In this document: piece after piece, positions 46,386-58,936 of the stretch
Layout of the letters: every line of letters begins with the position of its first letter
How positions within the stretch are numbered: position 1 is the stretch's first letter
Notes under the pieces: model-generated
What the model was told of the DNA's origin: nothing
The model's input: the letters and a program-made list of their open reading frames with translations, nothing else
The model's database searches: none
NCBI GenBank assembly: GCA_009733775.1
Contig: WOGZ01000009.1
Location: 62,001-126,000 of the forward strand
Reading direction: 5' to 3'
DNA: 64,000 bases
Source: Alectoria sarmentosa
Taxonomy: Eukaryota > Ascomycota > Lecanoromycetes > Lecanorales > Parmeliaceae
Made by a program: the position numbers and the translations under genes

Positions 46386-48502
46386 CAAGCTTGTCCTCAT
46401 CACTGGACATGGTCGAATATTGATCAACGTTGGAGCGTTGATCGTGGCGTTATTTGGAATCATCTTTGTGATATTTCAACAGAGTGGGTTGGACAATTAC
46501 TTCAGGCCCTATCTGCAATCGTGTCTGAAAATGATGGCGGGTCTCCTCGACAGTCATGTCTGACACAGCGATTACGTTCCACGGCTCTTGAGCTATCTGT
46601 CGGCTGTTAGTAGACCTAATCAGCAAAGCCGACCCAGGCAAGTGGGTTTATAAGGGAAAGAATATAGCACGTTTTGTGTTTGCCGCGATCCAAATCTCTA
46701 TGGTGCCCATTTGGTCAGATGATTTTTCTTCTTAGGCCGACAAATGATAACGGCAAATGAGTAAACGATTCCCACGCTAGAGCTACGCACCGAGTAAGGT
46801 TTTCCACTCTTTTTCTCCCAGGTGACGGACGATATGCAGCGGATGCTCTCTACGATGTCAGCCAGTCATCTGAAGCCCCACGTTTAATTCTCCTGCGAAC
46901 TACAAGCTACTTTCGACGAAGAATGGCTTGCTATCTACCCTTTGTGCTTCCTATGCCTTCGACTATCTCCGAGTAAGATATTCGACCACGTTGAAGATAT
47001 TGACAGGATGACGCAGCTGCCTGGAACTAGGTTGCATTGGACCGCAACAGCGTACTTTACGATTGTGTTTCCTGGTCTCTGATCCACACGAAGGTTGAAA
47101 CCGGAGACTTCCGAAATCGAGGGTGTTGATGTGCATGTGATCACAGTCCGCGAACGCTCGCTTTCAGAACACCTACAAGGTTAGTTCTACTGAACTGTGC
47201 AGGCACAAAGAATTCGTGGTCTTGCCTGCATCATGTCGGGCTTGGGCTTCAAGCAGGTTGGAAGCTTGAGCCTTTGATGGGAGTCGGTATGGCTGAGACC
47301 TAAAAGGCGGCCAGAACTCCGTCACGACGCGATCGTCACGTGTTGATGACGGTTTGGCGAACGCGGAGGAAAAGAAAAGAAAAAGGAAGAAGTTGGATCC
47401 AAGCGGCTCGAGCCTGGGACCTCATTTCCTTATCAACATTGAGATGGAAAGTCTCGGCTAATACCCTAGGAAGATCGATATGGATCAACGAAGAGTCTTC
47501 GCACACCAATACAACTCATGGTACACTTCTGTGGATCTGGTGAAATCCTGGCGCTCATTGTTGAGCGAACGGTGGTCTTTCCATCTGATTGTGGATAAAA
47601 TCCCTAAATGAGTATATATTTCGAAAAACGTTTGATGTCTCTTCTTCGACACAGCGCATCAGTACCTCGCAATCAAACTAAGCATGCTATGCCCTGATTT
47701 CTTGGTCCTATCCTGTTCAGACATCATGGAAGGGTCTGTTTCTTGTTTGCATAGCGCGAGATTCTTTCTCCATTTCTCCATTACGAGCGGCCGCTTGCAT
47801 CTCGTGTTGTCCATCTACGTCCACATCTTGTTGCAACCATTGCCCAGGTCTCTTCTGCAATCTGCTTTGATGGCAGTTTTGAATGGTCTGCAACCTGGTT
47901 GCAGGTCTATTTATATCTGCCCCAGAAGAAAAGCCAATAAAGCTACGTCTTTTAGCTCCCAATTAGTCGACTCGCTCCGAGAGCAGTGTGGTGTGAGCCA
48001 TACAATCACAGGGACTTATACTAAGCCGAGGACCACAAGAAAATATTTTACATTGTACTCTGAAATCTAAGTATTTTGTATTCGTTCTCAGAATTCTCTC
48101 TGGAAGAGTAGCGCACGCTGCAATGCCATCACCACCATAGTGGTTCGAGGTAAAGATGGCTAATAAGCTATTTACTTTTCTTGGTTTATTTGGATGCTTT
48201 GACAGTGCGAAAAGGCTTACAACATTACATATGTAAATCTGTCCTGATAAGATAGCCGTGATCCACATCACCTTGAGGAGGGAGCCTTCGCAGCCTCGGT
48301 TATAGAGCCTCTGCCCACAGTACCTATGTTCGCATACGAGACATGAAACTCCGCATCCTAAGTAAGGTTCCTCGGGTCAGCACAATCCTCACAGAATTTT
48401 TGGGTTAGACACCATGGTAGAAGAAACAAAGTGGAGGCTTAGTGTCTGCCAAAGCAGCAGCAACTCGAATGTCACCATCGAAAAGGAAGAACTCATTTCG
48501 GG
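46386..48502. other. Gene-poor stretch
   Basis: About 2.1 kb without a supportable gene. A 46372-46563 frame contains a hydrophobic segment but overlaps the end of the previous gene and has no family likeness. Frames around 47,680-48,070 are open on both strands but not recognisable. Confidence 0.4.
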
Positions 48503-49209
48503 CTACCATACCAAATACAGCCCATCCTCAACCAGAAAATTCCAAAGCCCTTGAATGACTCCCTTCAATATCCCCCAAGTCATGCGATGGTGTGGTTTGG
48601 TAGACACGACCTGTATCGCCGCCCCGTATCCCAGATCGTCGTTGAACGGGTCTTCGGTTAGGGGAAGTGGCACGTCACCACTGGTTTCGAACTGAGCTTC
48701 ACAGTATCTGTAATCGTAAGCGTACTTCGGTCATGAAGGGTGCTATGTGGGGGTTTTGAATCACTTCAAAGCTGCGTCAATGGTGTGTTGCATTGCTAGC
48801 TCTTCGATGTGGTAGCCTAGGTCGAAGAACATGGTGATTTCGCTGAGAGTGTTTTCGGAGTCAGTGTCACTTTCTCAGAATACGACTCAACCGCACGCAG
48901 CACTTTCTGGGAAGAGCACCTTTGCACCCAGAGCGTGTCTCAGGACTTGGACTTTGATACTCATAGGAAGGAATCACTCTTCAATACGTACGTATTGGGA
49001 ACGCGATATCTCACACCAAGATTCGAAAGAGAAGACGTGAGGTTTAGAAGTGGAAAGATACTGAGGGAAGAAAGAAAAGGGTGGAGGGAGAGATCGTTGG
49101 TAGTGACGTTATGATCGGGTCTGAATGCAGTTGCCGGAACAGACATGCTACCCTGTATGAGCAAGCACAAGAGAAAACCATAAATCAGAAGTGAGGAAGA
49201 GATAGCCAT
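48503..49209 (-). pseudogene. Secreted fungal-specific protein (TWG-type), frameshifted
   Basis: Exon 1 (49209-48992) starts with a clear signal peptide (SSSLLIYGFLLCLLIQGSMS) and ends RVPNT. After a 122-bp intron (48870-48991, GTACGT...GAAAG), exon 2 reads SENTLSEITMFFDLGYHIEE and AMQHTIDAALK. The protein then continues in another frame (VIQNPHIAPFMTE) and again in a third setting (YAYDYRYCEAQFETSGDVPL). It ends with GYGAAIQVV, then HHRMTWGILKGVIQGLWNFL and the stop at 48503. A missing base near the AAGTG at about 48,770 and an extra one about 40 bp later would explain it. The closing R-x-x-T-W-G-x-L-K-x-x-x-Q-G-L motif marks a fungal secreted family shared with the intact gene at 52170-52778. 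Function unknown. Confidence 0.55.
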
Positions 49210-52169
49210 TTCAAAGCCGGCGGAGGCAAAGACTTCGCTGTGCTTGGGTGCGGGTTGACAAAAGCTGGGAGGAACCGGATGATCAGCAGCATCCTCGTCG
49301 CCTGTCAAGCCTTGTCGCGCGGTCCAATCAATATTTATTGAATGAGAACCTTCTCCCGGCTGCCTGAAGCGACAAGCGACCCATCCAAGAGCTTCAGACT
49401 CGGCGGATCCAAACTTCCCGAAAACGTAGTCGATTGGTGCCAAATCATCACACTCTATGATACGGCTTCAAATATTCAGAGTACCTCGAGACGGCTCATG
49501 ATTCTTCAATCCGGATTTCACCCAAGCACTCATGCTTTCGTAGCAACTCCTGGCAATAACAACCATAGTTGAAAATACTTGGTGAAACGACGATCGATGA
49601 GGAGACATCCGACAACAAGTAAGCAATCGGAATGACTAACTATCGTCTGGAAGGCCCAATTAGACCGATAGTATTCTCGGGCCTGCTGGCATATGGATTT
49701 TCTAAGCCAGTCGCGGTCCATGCAATAGTGCAAAGAGAACTGGAGACCACATATTTTCGATCTCCTCTGTTAATAATTGTCGACAAAGGGGTGGTAGAAG
49801 CTGTCCGTCAGAACGCACAGGCGGGGCCGGGGCTTGGTAGGATTTCTGCCCTGTCATTCTCTGCCTTCGTCTCCTATAACGCCATTCCCTCATCTCTCCA
49901 ATTCATTCCCTTCGATTATAAATCTCCGATCCTTCTATTTTGAGCGTCTTCTCCGTCAAAGACAGACCCATAGCACGACACGTCCCCGCCACTTTCTTAC
50001 AAATGCCCAGCTCTATCGCGCAAGTCTAGAATATTCAAGCCAGTGTCAACTACTTCAACCCCTTGGTAAGAGTAGAACCGCTTGACCAGATGAGTTTGCA
50101 CGAGCGCGTATTTAAAACTCATCACGCTCGCTAGGTGTCCGTCGACAGTGGGTATAAGTCCACTGCGTTGTTAGTCGGCTAAATATGTCCACCTCGTCAT
50201 AAGTTGAAAGTCATCAGTCTCTTCGTCGTTGGAACTTGGTACGGAATGAAGTTTTAGCATGAATGGAGAGTTTTTTTGCGTCGCTCTTCTTGTCTGTACT
50301 TGCAGTCTCGGACGCGTTAGGAAGTTGTAGGTGTATTGCAGACACGCTCGTCCTAGCTTCTCATTTCTATATCCATCTTCACGACAAATGCTTACAAAGG
50401 CCAAGTAAAATTCCTGACTGGTAAGATAGTCGGCCATTCAAGAACATTGTCTTTTGTACCTTTATCTTACAATCACCAATACTATTCAATATTTTCTTTC
50501 GACCCCACTCACCGCCCTCCCAAACTCCGTCGACTCGTCTGATCCGCCGCAACCAGCACCTCCCCATAATTAAACCCCCCATCACAAGTCCAAAGCACCG
50601 CCGGACCGGCTCGCGCACACGTCGTAAACTGACAAAAAAGTGGTAATAGCACGGTGACTATCGATCCCCTTTCTGCAAATAGTCACTGCGCCAAACGTAG
50701 CTAATGAACGTGTCGTGTCAGAACTTGAATGATGAGTCTCCCCCTTGTAGAATCCAAACGTCGGGCCCAAAGGATCGCCCTGGTCGTCTTTCGGGGCGCA
50801 TTCGTTGCCGGGCCCAGTTCCCGGCCACTATGTTGTAGATTACTGAGACAGTGGTTCCTGCTATCGACCCAGTTTCCGTTTTTCGCAAAGGCTAAGATGT
50901 CGGCGTTGCTGGTGTCGGCACTCCTGGTTTGATTTGGTTCCGTCGTGGGTGTCTTGGAATCGTCCTACACTGCCTCGAGGTACCAAGCCCGGTGCGCTGA
51001 ACGCGAGTGGGGAGAGTGAGTCCATGGCCCAAAAGGAAGAGGGTGGTGAAGTGCATAGTGAGATACTATAGTTGTTGATCATTGGTAGCTTAGAAGGGAG
51101 CTATTGAGAAGAAACGGTGCTCGAATGGCCGATTAAGATGTTTGTTCAAGAACAATGGATGAGATGGATAGGCTGAAGTGATAGTGTTTGGCGATAGGCT
51201 TTTTGGACAATTTCACAGTCAGTCAGGCAGTGGCATAGAAGCTTCTATCAAGCATACTCATTACCCAAATTTTAAACCAAGACGGTAGGATCATTTCTGA
51301 TTGTGTTCCGACCATACCCACCGTTGCGACAATCATCGTTTCGCACGTAGATTGAGCGCTCATTCTATATACGTATGCGACAGTGAATTGAAGAAGAGAG
51401 TAAGTAGAGGTTTAAGCAGTAACATTTTGCTGTGAGACAGCAATGCCATATCTGTATAGGGACGGCGATGACGGGCCAGCTACTTCGAACACCACAGACC
51501 AGCGCTTGCATTTCAAGCCAGGAATGTCTATCATCTAGCATCTCATGACGACTCGACTCCTAGTTTTCCGGCCTCTGTAGACTTTTGTTTTCCGCGCGAG
51601 ACCTTCTTGAAGAAAAGAATCGAGACGAGAGCGTCGCGAGCTCCAAACGCAATTCGATGGTAGGACAAATAACCAGCAATCGCCATCTTGTTCGTTTCTT
51701 TTTTCTCAACAAAGGTTGCCGCATTGGTCAAAGTCAAATCCTAACCACGGTGTTGGGAACGGTGTTGGGAACGGTGCGAAACATCTGGGAATAGCGCGCC
51801 ACATTTGGACCCGGTGACAGACTGTGTGCCTTTCGTAAGCGGGATTTTTTGATCTAGCAGCGACCAGATTGGTGAAGCAATGGAGGGGATGCTAATTTTG
51901 TAACCAAAAGTGTACAGCTGACCGGACAGTGCGGGGCCTTGTGCAAGATGCGTGCAGTCGAATTAGACCGAATCAAACTGCGGCAATTGGGATATCTGAT
52001 GTACTGAAATATACAAAGCGCTGTTATACCGCAGGGTGCGATGACTATTAATTCCAGACAGGACCAAGTACGGAAATTCTCCCCGCAACAAGAGAATAGA
52101 AATATTCTTTGAGCAGAAAACACAAGCTGGGATACGACGTACAGAAAGCCCATCGACAAGATCAAAACA
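49210..52169. other. Long gene-poor stretch with traces of a small secreted protein
   Basis: About 3 kb. The only coding trace is on the minus strand between roughly 50,580 and 51,055 (separate entry). A short imperfect tandem (GGTGTTGGGAAC twice) sits near 51,750. Otherwise nothing supported. Confidence 0.4.
50582..51055 (-). pseudogene. Possible eroded small secreted protein
   Basis: From an ATG near 51,055 the frame begins MHFTTLFLLGHG. The continuation typical of a small secreted protein (LSPLAFSAPGLVPRGSVGRF) lies one frame over, followed by D-x-H-D-G-T and a Cys. Further along, ECAPKDDQGDPLGPTFGFY and a later V-C-A-S-R-S-G-G end sit in yet another frame, to about 50,582. The pieces in order suggest a broken gene with two or more frameshifts, or an undetected multi-intron gene. 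No domain name can be given. Confidence 0.28.
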
Positions 52170-52778
52170 TCACGAATCCACCCACAAACGTCCAACCCCA
52201 ACCACCTGCTCCTCCAGCTCTTGATCCCAAATCTCAAACTCCAACATCACAAACTCCCATATCTCCCCGAAATGCCTCAACCCCCTGATCACATTCCCCC
52301 ACATGCCCCACGTTATGCCGTCCTCCGGTCGCACCAAAAGTCTCACACAATCAGTGCCGTAGACGTAGCCGGAAACTTGGGGCACCATGGGTATATCTCC
52401 CTTGCTCGGATCGCCCCGAATGTGATCGAGCACATCTTCGACCGCTGTTTGAAGCGTGCGGTAGGTGGGTAGGTAGGCAATGCGGGGGCCGTAGTTATAG
52501 AATTTGACGAGCAAGGTTGTTGGGGGGACCTCGTAGAGGAAGGGGTCGCTGGGAAGATTGCTAGGGGTGGGTTTAGCAGGGGCAGGTGTGAAAGGGGGGA
52601 GAAAGAAGACGCACTTTGACGGGGGGTTGATTAGCGTTAGATTGATTAGGAGTGATGAATTGAGTGGTGCTGACAAGCCGCTCAGAGAATCGACATGGGC
52701 AGGAAGGGATGCCGAGAGTGCGATTGTGAAGAGGACATGGAGTTGGAATGTGAGACTGATTACCCTGAGAACACACAT
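52170..52778 (-). CDS. Secreted fungal-specific protein (TWG-type), intact
   Basis: A single-exon gene of 202 residues starting MCVLRVISLTFQLHVLFTIA, a signal peptide. An Asn/Ser/Leu-rich segment (LNSSLLINLTLINPP) is followed by a folded part: VPPTTLLVKFYNYGPRIAYL, a helix with LQTAVEDVLDHI, VSGYVYGTDCVRLLV, and the closing DGITWGMWGNVIRGLRHFGE helix. This matches the end of the frameshifted gene at 48503-49209 in layout (strand, helix, then T-W-G-x-L/W-x-x-V-x-x-G-L), so the two are likely diverged relatives ~3 kb apart on the same strand. The family is common among secretomes of filamentous ascomycetes and has no known biochemical role. An earlier in-frame extension lacks an ATG. Confidence 0.72.
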   Translation of the reverse strand: MCVLRVISLTFQLHVLFTIALSASLPAHVDSLSGLSAPLNSSLLINLTLINPPSKCVFFLPPFTPAPAKPTPSNLPSDPFLYEVPPTTLLVKFYNYGPRIAYLPTYRTLQTAVEDVLDHIRGDPSKGDIPMVPQVSGYVYGTDCVRLLVRPEDGITWGMWGNVIRGLRHFGEIWEFVMLEFEIWDQELEEQVVGVGRLWVDS

Positions 52779-53609
52779 GATACAAGCACAAGGCACAACA
52801 TGAGCGAGCAAATACCTTCAGGGTCGTTGTCACGAGCAGCCCCTTACTTCCTTACGGGACTGGCTCGCAAATACGGTTAGCTGCGTCGCTTCGGCAGTGT
52901 TGTTTTCGCGCATCTTATTGGAGTGCAGAGCGCTTGCTTGTCGTCGGGCTTTCCCGATTATCACCCCTCCGAATACTGACGATGACAGCCAGGCTGGCTA
53001 TCTGTACGGCTGAGAGAAGCTCGGTTTTCTGTATTCTTGATTAAATTCGTGAATGCGAGTTGATACTGGTGACTGAGATATGAAAAAGGGAGCTTAACGC
53101 TGGAACGACAGAGATCTTAACTTGATTCATGCATTTGCCTATTGACTCCGAGCATGCAGAGGCTCTGTGTTACCCGCGACCAAAAAACATCTTGCCAGCC
53201 ACGGTATAGCAGCGCATTCTAATCTCAGATTCTAGGGGCCTTGCCCAAGCTCGATCGCTGCGATAGACCTTGGCAAGAACAACCGTAGCAACGAACATCT
53301 CTGTTTTCCAATCCATATCTCAGGCCTAGACTTGTCCCGAAGCCTAATTCATCCTTGCCACTCGTATAGCCATTTGCAAAATGGGGCATCTCTGAAGAAA
53401 GGCTCCATGATCCATCCGAACTCGACACCGACCTTGTCAAAGCAAGGAAGACTCCTATCAGACCGGCGATATTCCCATCCTTTGAATATTCGGAATAGTT
53501 TAGAGCAAGATATGTAGGCTTCTGATACCACCAGATAACACGGTTCAACAAGGGAACGTAAAAAGCCTTGTTCTACGCCGACCGCAGCGTATCTGTAGAA
53601 TCGTTTTCT
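52779..53609. other. Intergenic region
   Basis: About 830 bp with no supported gene. A minus-strand frame at 53225-53551 is open but unrecognised. Confidence 0.4.
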
Positions 53610-54222
53610 CTAGCCGCATCTATTGTGTGCTTGTAGCTCCAGGCCAGGGAGACGTAGAGGCAAAAGGTCGCCGATGTGCAGCTTGTGCCAAAGTCCACTT
53701 ATTTGTCCTCCTGGATGTTCAAAATGAAATTCTTCCAGTAAAGGCAGTAGGTATTCATGCAAGTTCCTTGTGCTTAGGAAAAGTCCTAGGATCATGTACC
53801 CAGGTACTGCCAAACGCTTGAGGCTTGTCCATTGTGTGAACGTTCCCAACGGCCAGCCTATTATAGGCGACCTCTTGCTGGTGGCAACGGCAAGCTCTTC
53901 GATTCTTTTTGGGTGGCTAGATTGAGCAAGCTCAAAGGCCGTAGAAGGTGGCTTGGGCAGGGCGGCCCGAACTGTTAGCGACTATATCTCGAACACATAG
54001 CGTTTTAGGCTTGATCGAGCCAAGGAATGCTGCCACGACGCAGTCGCTCTTTTGCTTGCAGCATTTCAAACAGTGAGGGTTGTCAACAGATGAGCCACCT
54101 TGAAGGAGGTGACGCTTCGCGTCAAAATACGGCGTGAATAAGACCTTCTCAACATGAACCTCACGAAGTTTGGATAGCCAAAGATGCTTAGATATGATCT
54201 GCAATGGGACCCTGTCGTGCAA
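53610..54222 (-). pseudogene. F-box/LRR-like protein remnant with a frameshift
   Basis: The minus strand carries leucine-repeat-like text: LWLSKLREVHVEKVLF, a Cys pair, then AAFLGSIKPKTLCVRDIVAN. The frame then ends at 53932 just before FELAQSSHPKRIEELAV, which continues one frame over, followed by GTFTQWTSLKRLAVPGYMIL, LLEEFHFEH and LLPLRLPGLELQ. The order (exposed strand, loop, 'sL+rLaVP', then 'LLP..LP.LE') is that of C-terminal halves of fungal F-box proteins. The F-box itself is not found upstream. One base too many near 53,940 accounts for the break. A broken or partial gene. Confidence 0.5.
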
Positions 54223-56819
54223 CTAATCGCCTCTCTCGTCGCAGTGGTCGGTCATACGACTGAAGTCGAGTCGGAGAGAAGTCCGGGTCCAGTGGTTGTG
54301 TGAAATACTCGAACGGAATGTGGGAGGGCTGAGTGACAGCGTTCGTAGTTCCGGCAGCAGCTTGAGCAGCCTGAGGTCTGCAGCAAATGGCTTTTACCAG
54401 ACTCGATGGTGGACTCTCAGAGAAAGCGTATGGACCCTTTCACCTAGGCTTGGATGTACGGAACAGGTTTCGATGAGTCAATCGAAACGCAGGAAGCATG
54501 GAATTATTGTGCGTGAATGTTTATCGACTATCCTTGTGTTATAGAAATCTTCCACTGCGTAGTGTATGTTGCGGCTCATGTGGCGGTAGAGTACGAGCTC
54601 AACGAGTGCTTTGCAGTGTTTAGACAGTGGAGCACTCTTTGCGAGGTGGCTCTGGCTTTGAATTTGGAAAGAATCTGTGTAAGTAGCTCACTCGGATGGT
54701 CTGTCAATTTGCGTTTCTCCACCGTAGCAGGCTTTGGTTTTCGTTGTCATCTTCGTGAATCAGCCATCGATAAAGTAGTTTTGCTAGATTGACACAACTA
54801 AAAATGTTGGAGACGTCGGAGATCAAAGTGTTGAGATCAGAGACGACAGACTTGTGTTGATGAGGGATTGGGATCCAAGGAGGTTCTGCCCCTGAAGCGA
54901 GGCGGCTACACAGGAGTCACGTGACTGAACCCTGGCTTCCGGGGCGAGATGCAGATGCGAACGCGAAAGGACTAGGTAAATGATCGGGTCAGATGCCTAC
55001 AAGAAAGAAGCACCCGATTGACGGTGGGAGAAGTGATTTCGAGTCAAGGCATCGTGGAAAAGTCCAGAGTGATGGACTTTGACTATTGCAACTTGCGAGA
55101 GATTGTGGGTGTAGTCGGCGGAGAATCTATTTCATTCATAAATTGGCCAGGCTTACATAGCGATAGCATCAACGTTGATGGAATCGTCGTTGAATAAATA
55201 ATTGCTGCCCTCGCTCTACACGTAACATTTCCCGCCCAGAAGCAAACCCTCAGCTCTTGAACGTAAATGACAAACCGTTCTTCTCCATGAGCATCAATAT
55301 CAATTGAAATACACTCCTACCTCACGGTATTTCAAACACCTATACATTCCCTCTTCTGCTGTTCAAGCCAATGGTAGTCATGCCTTCGCTTACTTCGTGC
55401 AGCCTATGACGACTCATTCAGCAGCCAGCTGCTTGTACCAATTTTCCTCTCTACCGTTCTGTTGATTTCCTCCAAGTGTCACGAACAGCCCTTCAGGAAA
55501 ACACCCTCACTACCACTCAGCAACGGATCGTTATTCCATAAGTGCCGGCATTGCTACGGTCGAAGTAATATCACTTGATCGGATTGGGTTCAATTTTCAA
55601 CGATGCTGGTACAATGGTGTAATGAGTTTATATCTTGTTTTTATTACCGACTCTACAAGCACAATAAATGTTATAGAAATATAGCTTATCAGGGATACCA
55701 AAGAGTTTAAGGGGTGAAGAAGACAAATCTCCCTACTAGCAGAGAAAGATAATGCACTCTATAGGATACCAACAGCCCTTCTTGGTTGTCTTACTAGTCG
55801 AAGAGAGAACTTCGTGTCCTCGATGCATATAGATCTTGTACATGACGGCTACGACGCGAAAGACAATATGGGTCGTTGCCGATTTAACATGGTCCCACAC
55901 TCGTAGGGTCGAAAAGAGAAGCAGCGATGAGACGTCTGCAGGGTCCACTAACTGCTGGAAATACGAAGGTCTTCATTGGAAGGTTGGACGGCACGAGATC
56001 TCGAACCTCGTCGCAAGCGCTCAGAACCTGTGCGCATAGTCGTTTGAAAGCTCATCTCGTCCTCATCAACAACATTTCTTTTCTGATATCAAAAAGACAC
56101 GGGACCTAACGAATGTGACGTCTATGAAACAAATCTCGCAAACCGGTGCCCCCTTGCTCGGTCAGACTGATTGTGCAATGACTCGAACGTTTTGGTACTG
56201 ACATCTGATTCTGCGATGATAGCAAACTCACAATTGGATGGGAAGCGAGAAACCACACTTCTGCTCTATCCAAGGGGGCGTTACGGGACGTACTTTTGCG
56301 CGTATGGATTAGCTGAAACTAAGGAGGTGGGAAGGCTACTCCAATGGCCACTATGATGGAGAAGGTCATGAGAGAGAAATCTCATGGGAGCGTCGTCGTT
56401 GTCGTCTTCCGCTGTGATTACAAGGCCCCTTCAGAGCACTTACTATCCAGGATATTCTGAGCTCGTCAGTAAGCCAGAGTACCGAGAGTTTTGCATGATG
56501 GGTATACCAAGTCTGATGACCAGGCATCCATCTTGTGCCCATGGTCTTGGTGCGCCGATTCCTGCATGAGACAGTCGTGTCCCATACTTTGAACTCAATA
56601 TGGTGACCTGTGCAACCAAGATCCTCTACGAGTGGCAGGTATCTATGGAGGTCTGCACGGAAAGTCCTGGACAGTGCTAGTAACGGCCCTACGGGCTTCA
56701 CATGCATGCGTTCTTCCTACCGCTTCGTATAGTAATATAGTAACTCTATATACTATTCAGTATCTAAGACTCTCTTATAGATTATATCTTAGACTGGCAA
56801 CCAGGTTATATACTAGATA
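54223..56819. other. Gene-poor stretch, AT-rich at the right end
   Basis: About 2.6 kb without a supported gene. A palindromic GTCACGTGAC lies at about 54,916-54,925. The last ~100 bases (56,725-56,820) are an A/T-rich series of TATA-like words directly beyond the end of the HET gene. Confidence 0.45.
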
Positions 56820-58936
56820 TCACACAATGGTAAAAGTGATCTTTTTTTCAGTTCTCTCCTTGACTAGCTTCTCATGTGTGTCGACATCATCGGATTGGAA
56901 ATAACCCACTCGCTTGAATTCCATAGGTTTCTCTCCTGTGGGTACCAGAAGCAAACCTTCCAGTGTATCGTACGGGTGGAATCTTATAGGCATACAGAAA
57001 GCCTGAGCCGGTCTAACCGCGGCTTCATCAAAAGTCACCGTCATGAGACCCATGCCGTTGTTGCCTTCATCGTATATGTAAAAATCGGCCCGTTTCTTGG
57101 GTTTCTTTTGAAAATTTGTGCTTTTGAGGTGCCCGCGTATAGAAACAGCACCTTGCTTGACCTGTCCGGTTGGGTTGTTGTCGTCAACGAGCTGGGTAGT
57201 CGCATGGAGAATCTCAATAAATGAAGGTTCAAAGATCAGTGGGAACGATATCTCGGCATCTATTGACAACCAAGACCAAGAGGGAGCTCGGTATACAAGT
57301 GGCCTTGCGGATGGCTGACCGTTGATTTGTTTGTTGCTATTCCTCACGATCCAGAGCAACTGCTCAATGAAAAAGCAATTTTCCATAGGCCGGCCAAATA
57401 TATGTCATTGCTTGTGCTTTGGAAGTCTTCCGCTACTCCAGATAATGCGATCATTTTATCGCTTTTGTAAGTCAGATCGCACTCCATGTAAGCGTGAATA
57501 ATCTTCTGCCAACTCTTGAGGAAGGAAATAGCTCTAGCGGTAGGGGTTTGATCCGTAGACGGGTAGAAATCTTTAAATCGATTTATCAATCGTCTTTGGA
57601 AAAAGGGAGGCAATTGTCCTGGAAACGTCTCGCAAGCTTCAGATTCGTGGCATTCGAAAAACATGGACTCTGATCCAAAGTGAAGATTGCGTCTGGATAA
57701 AAAGCGCTCTTGAACGACCCATGCTCGTCTGCTCAACGGGGCCCTACCGACTCCGTGGGCCCAAATGTGACGCAAGAAGAAACGGAAGGTTCCTTTGGGC
57801 AAATTCCCATCCCAAGACACTGACACCAAGCCGGTCGAGACAAGGGAAGGGTCCCGATCAAAGAAAAGACCACGAGTCGAATCAGCAGCGCCGGTCGCCG
57901 CAATATTGAGCCGAGCATTTTTGTAGACATGGCGCATTTCGACGCTCTCTTTTCGCCAATCCTCGGTGCAGTCTTGAATTATACAGAGAGAGTCTATCCA
58001 AAGATACCGGCATTGGAACCAACCCGCAACGACAACAGCATCTTGAAAGGTTTTGGGGAGAACTGATATTGGAATGCCTCTTTTCAGGCTTTCGACATTG
58101 GTCTGCGAAAGCGATATGACTGGCTTCGAGCCCCAACAATGGCTTACAGTCATATATTCGAGATCTGAGGGAATGCTTGAACAGTCCACCAGAAACACCG
58201 TGCTAGATGTGGTTCCTGCAGAGCTCAGATCGAGTAGACGTGTTGGCATCCACCTTTGCCGAGTTCTCGGGTGATTGCATCTTTCATGATTAACCGTACA
58301 GTTGGTTAGCCATCGATTCGCAAGAAGACGATTTTCTTGGGACTGAGAGTTCAATGTAATCTCGTGACTCCCGATGACCGTGTCATTGATGTCTGAAACA
58401 TGCAGAAAATTTAGAAGTGCTGCTCCATCTCCAAAATTCCTAGCGGCTCGAAGTAGAGTGCAAAAATTACCTTGTGACAGAAGAAAGTCGATGGTTTTGA
58501 TTCCCCAGACAACGTCTCCGCATCTTGCTCCTTTGCATACTCTCAAAAAGTGAAACCAGACCTCAAAAGCAGTTTCACCGTCGTGAGCAGATGCTTGGTA
58601 TATTACAAAGGATAATCTCAAAACCTCCGACGGGCGATGGTTCGTGGTTTCTCGGTCAACCTTGCTCCGTACTAAAGTGCAAAGATGACAACCACGTTCA
58701 GCAGTGGTTCGGAGGGCCGATAAACGATGATAATGCTTGTAATCCTTTTGGGTTTCTTTGTATCCAGAGAACAGGCTTTGGCAGGCGAGACATAACTTGG
58801 AGGATGAAATTCCGTTTGGCTCTTCAAAGGGGGTCGAGCAGGTGTCATCGCGCCATAGTGAAGCATCATAATTTTCGAATAGTTCCGAGTCATCAACCTT
58901 CATAAAAGAGTCGTTGTCGGATGAGGAAGACCACAT
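56820..58936 (-). CDS. HET-domain (heterokaryon incompatibility) protein with a one-base frameshift
   Basis: From the ATG at 58936 the first frame runs 530 residues to a stop at 57344. An upstream reading extension starts only with GTG. HET (PF06985) blocks are clear: YMTVSHCWGSKPVISLS, then LPKTFQDAVVVAGWFQCRYL with WIDSLCIIQD, DWRKESVEMRHVYKNARLNIA, and TRGLFFDRDP. The last half of the family then continues (RRAWVVQERFLSRRNLHF, the usual R-x-W-x-x-Q-E-R motif). At YLAGLWKIAF the frame is lost in a run of five T (plus-strand A at 57370-57374). One more T would join it to IEQLLWIVRNSNK, then RAPSWSWLSID, and on to a stop at 56820. HET proteins trigger programmed cell death after fusion of unlike strains. 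The break may be real, inactivating the C-terminal part, or an assembly error. A GCHLC motif near the start is common in this group. Confidence 0.82.

Noticed and set aside
47340..48070. Plus-strand frames near the frameshifted secreted gene
   Set aside because: Short, no domain, and the upstream A/G-rich stretch looks non-coding.
54910..54930. Palindrome GTCACGTGAC
   Set aside because: A single E-box-type site with no nearby gene start. It is too short to support a regulatory call.
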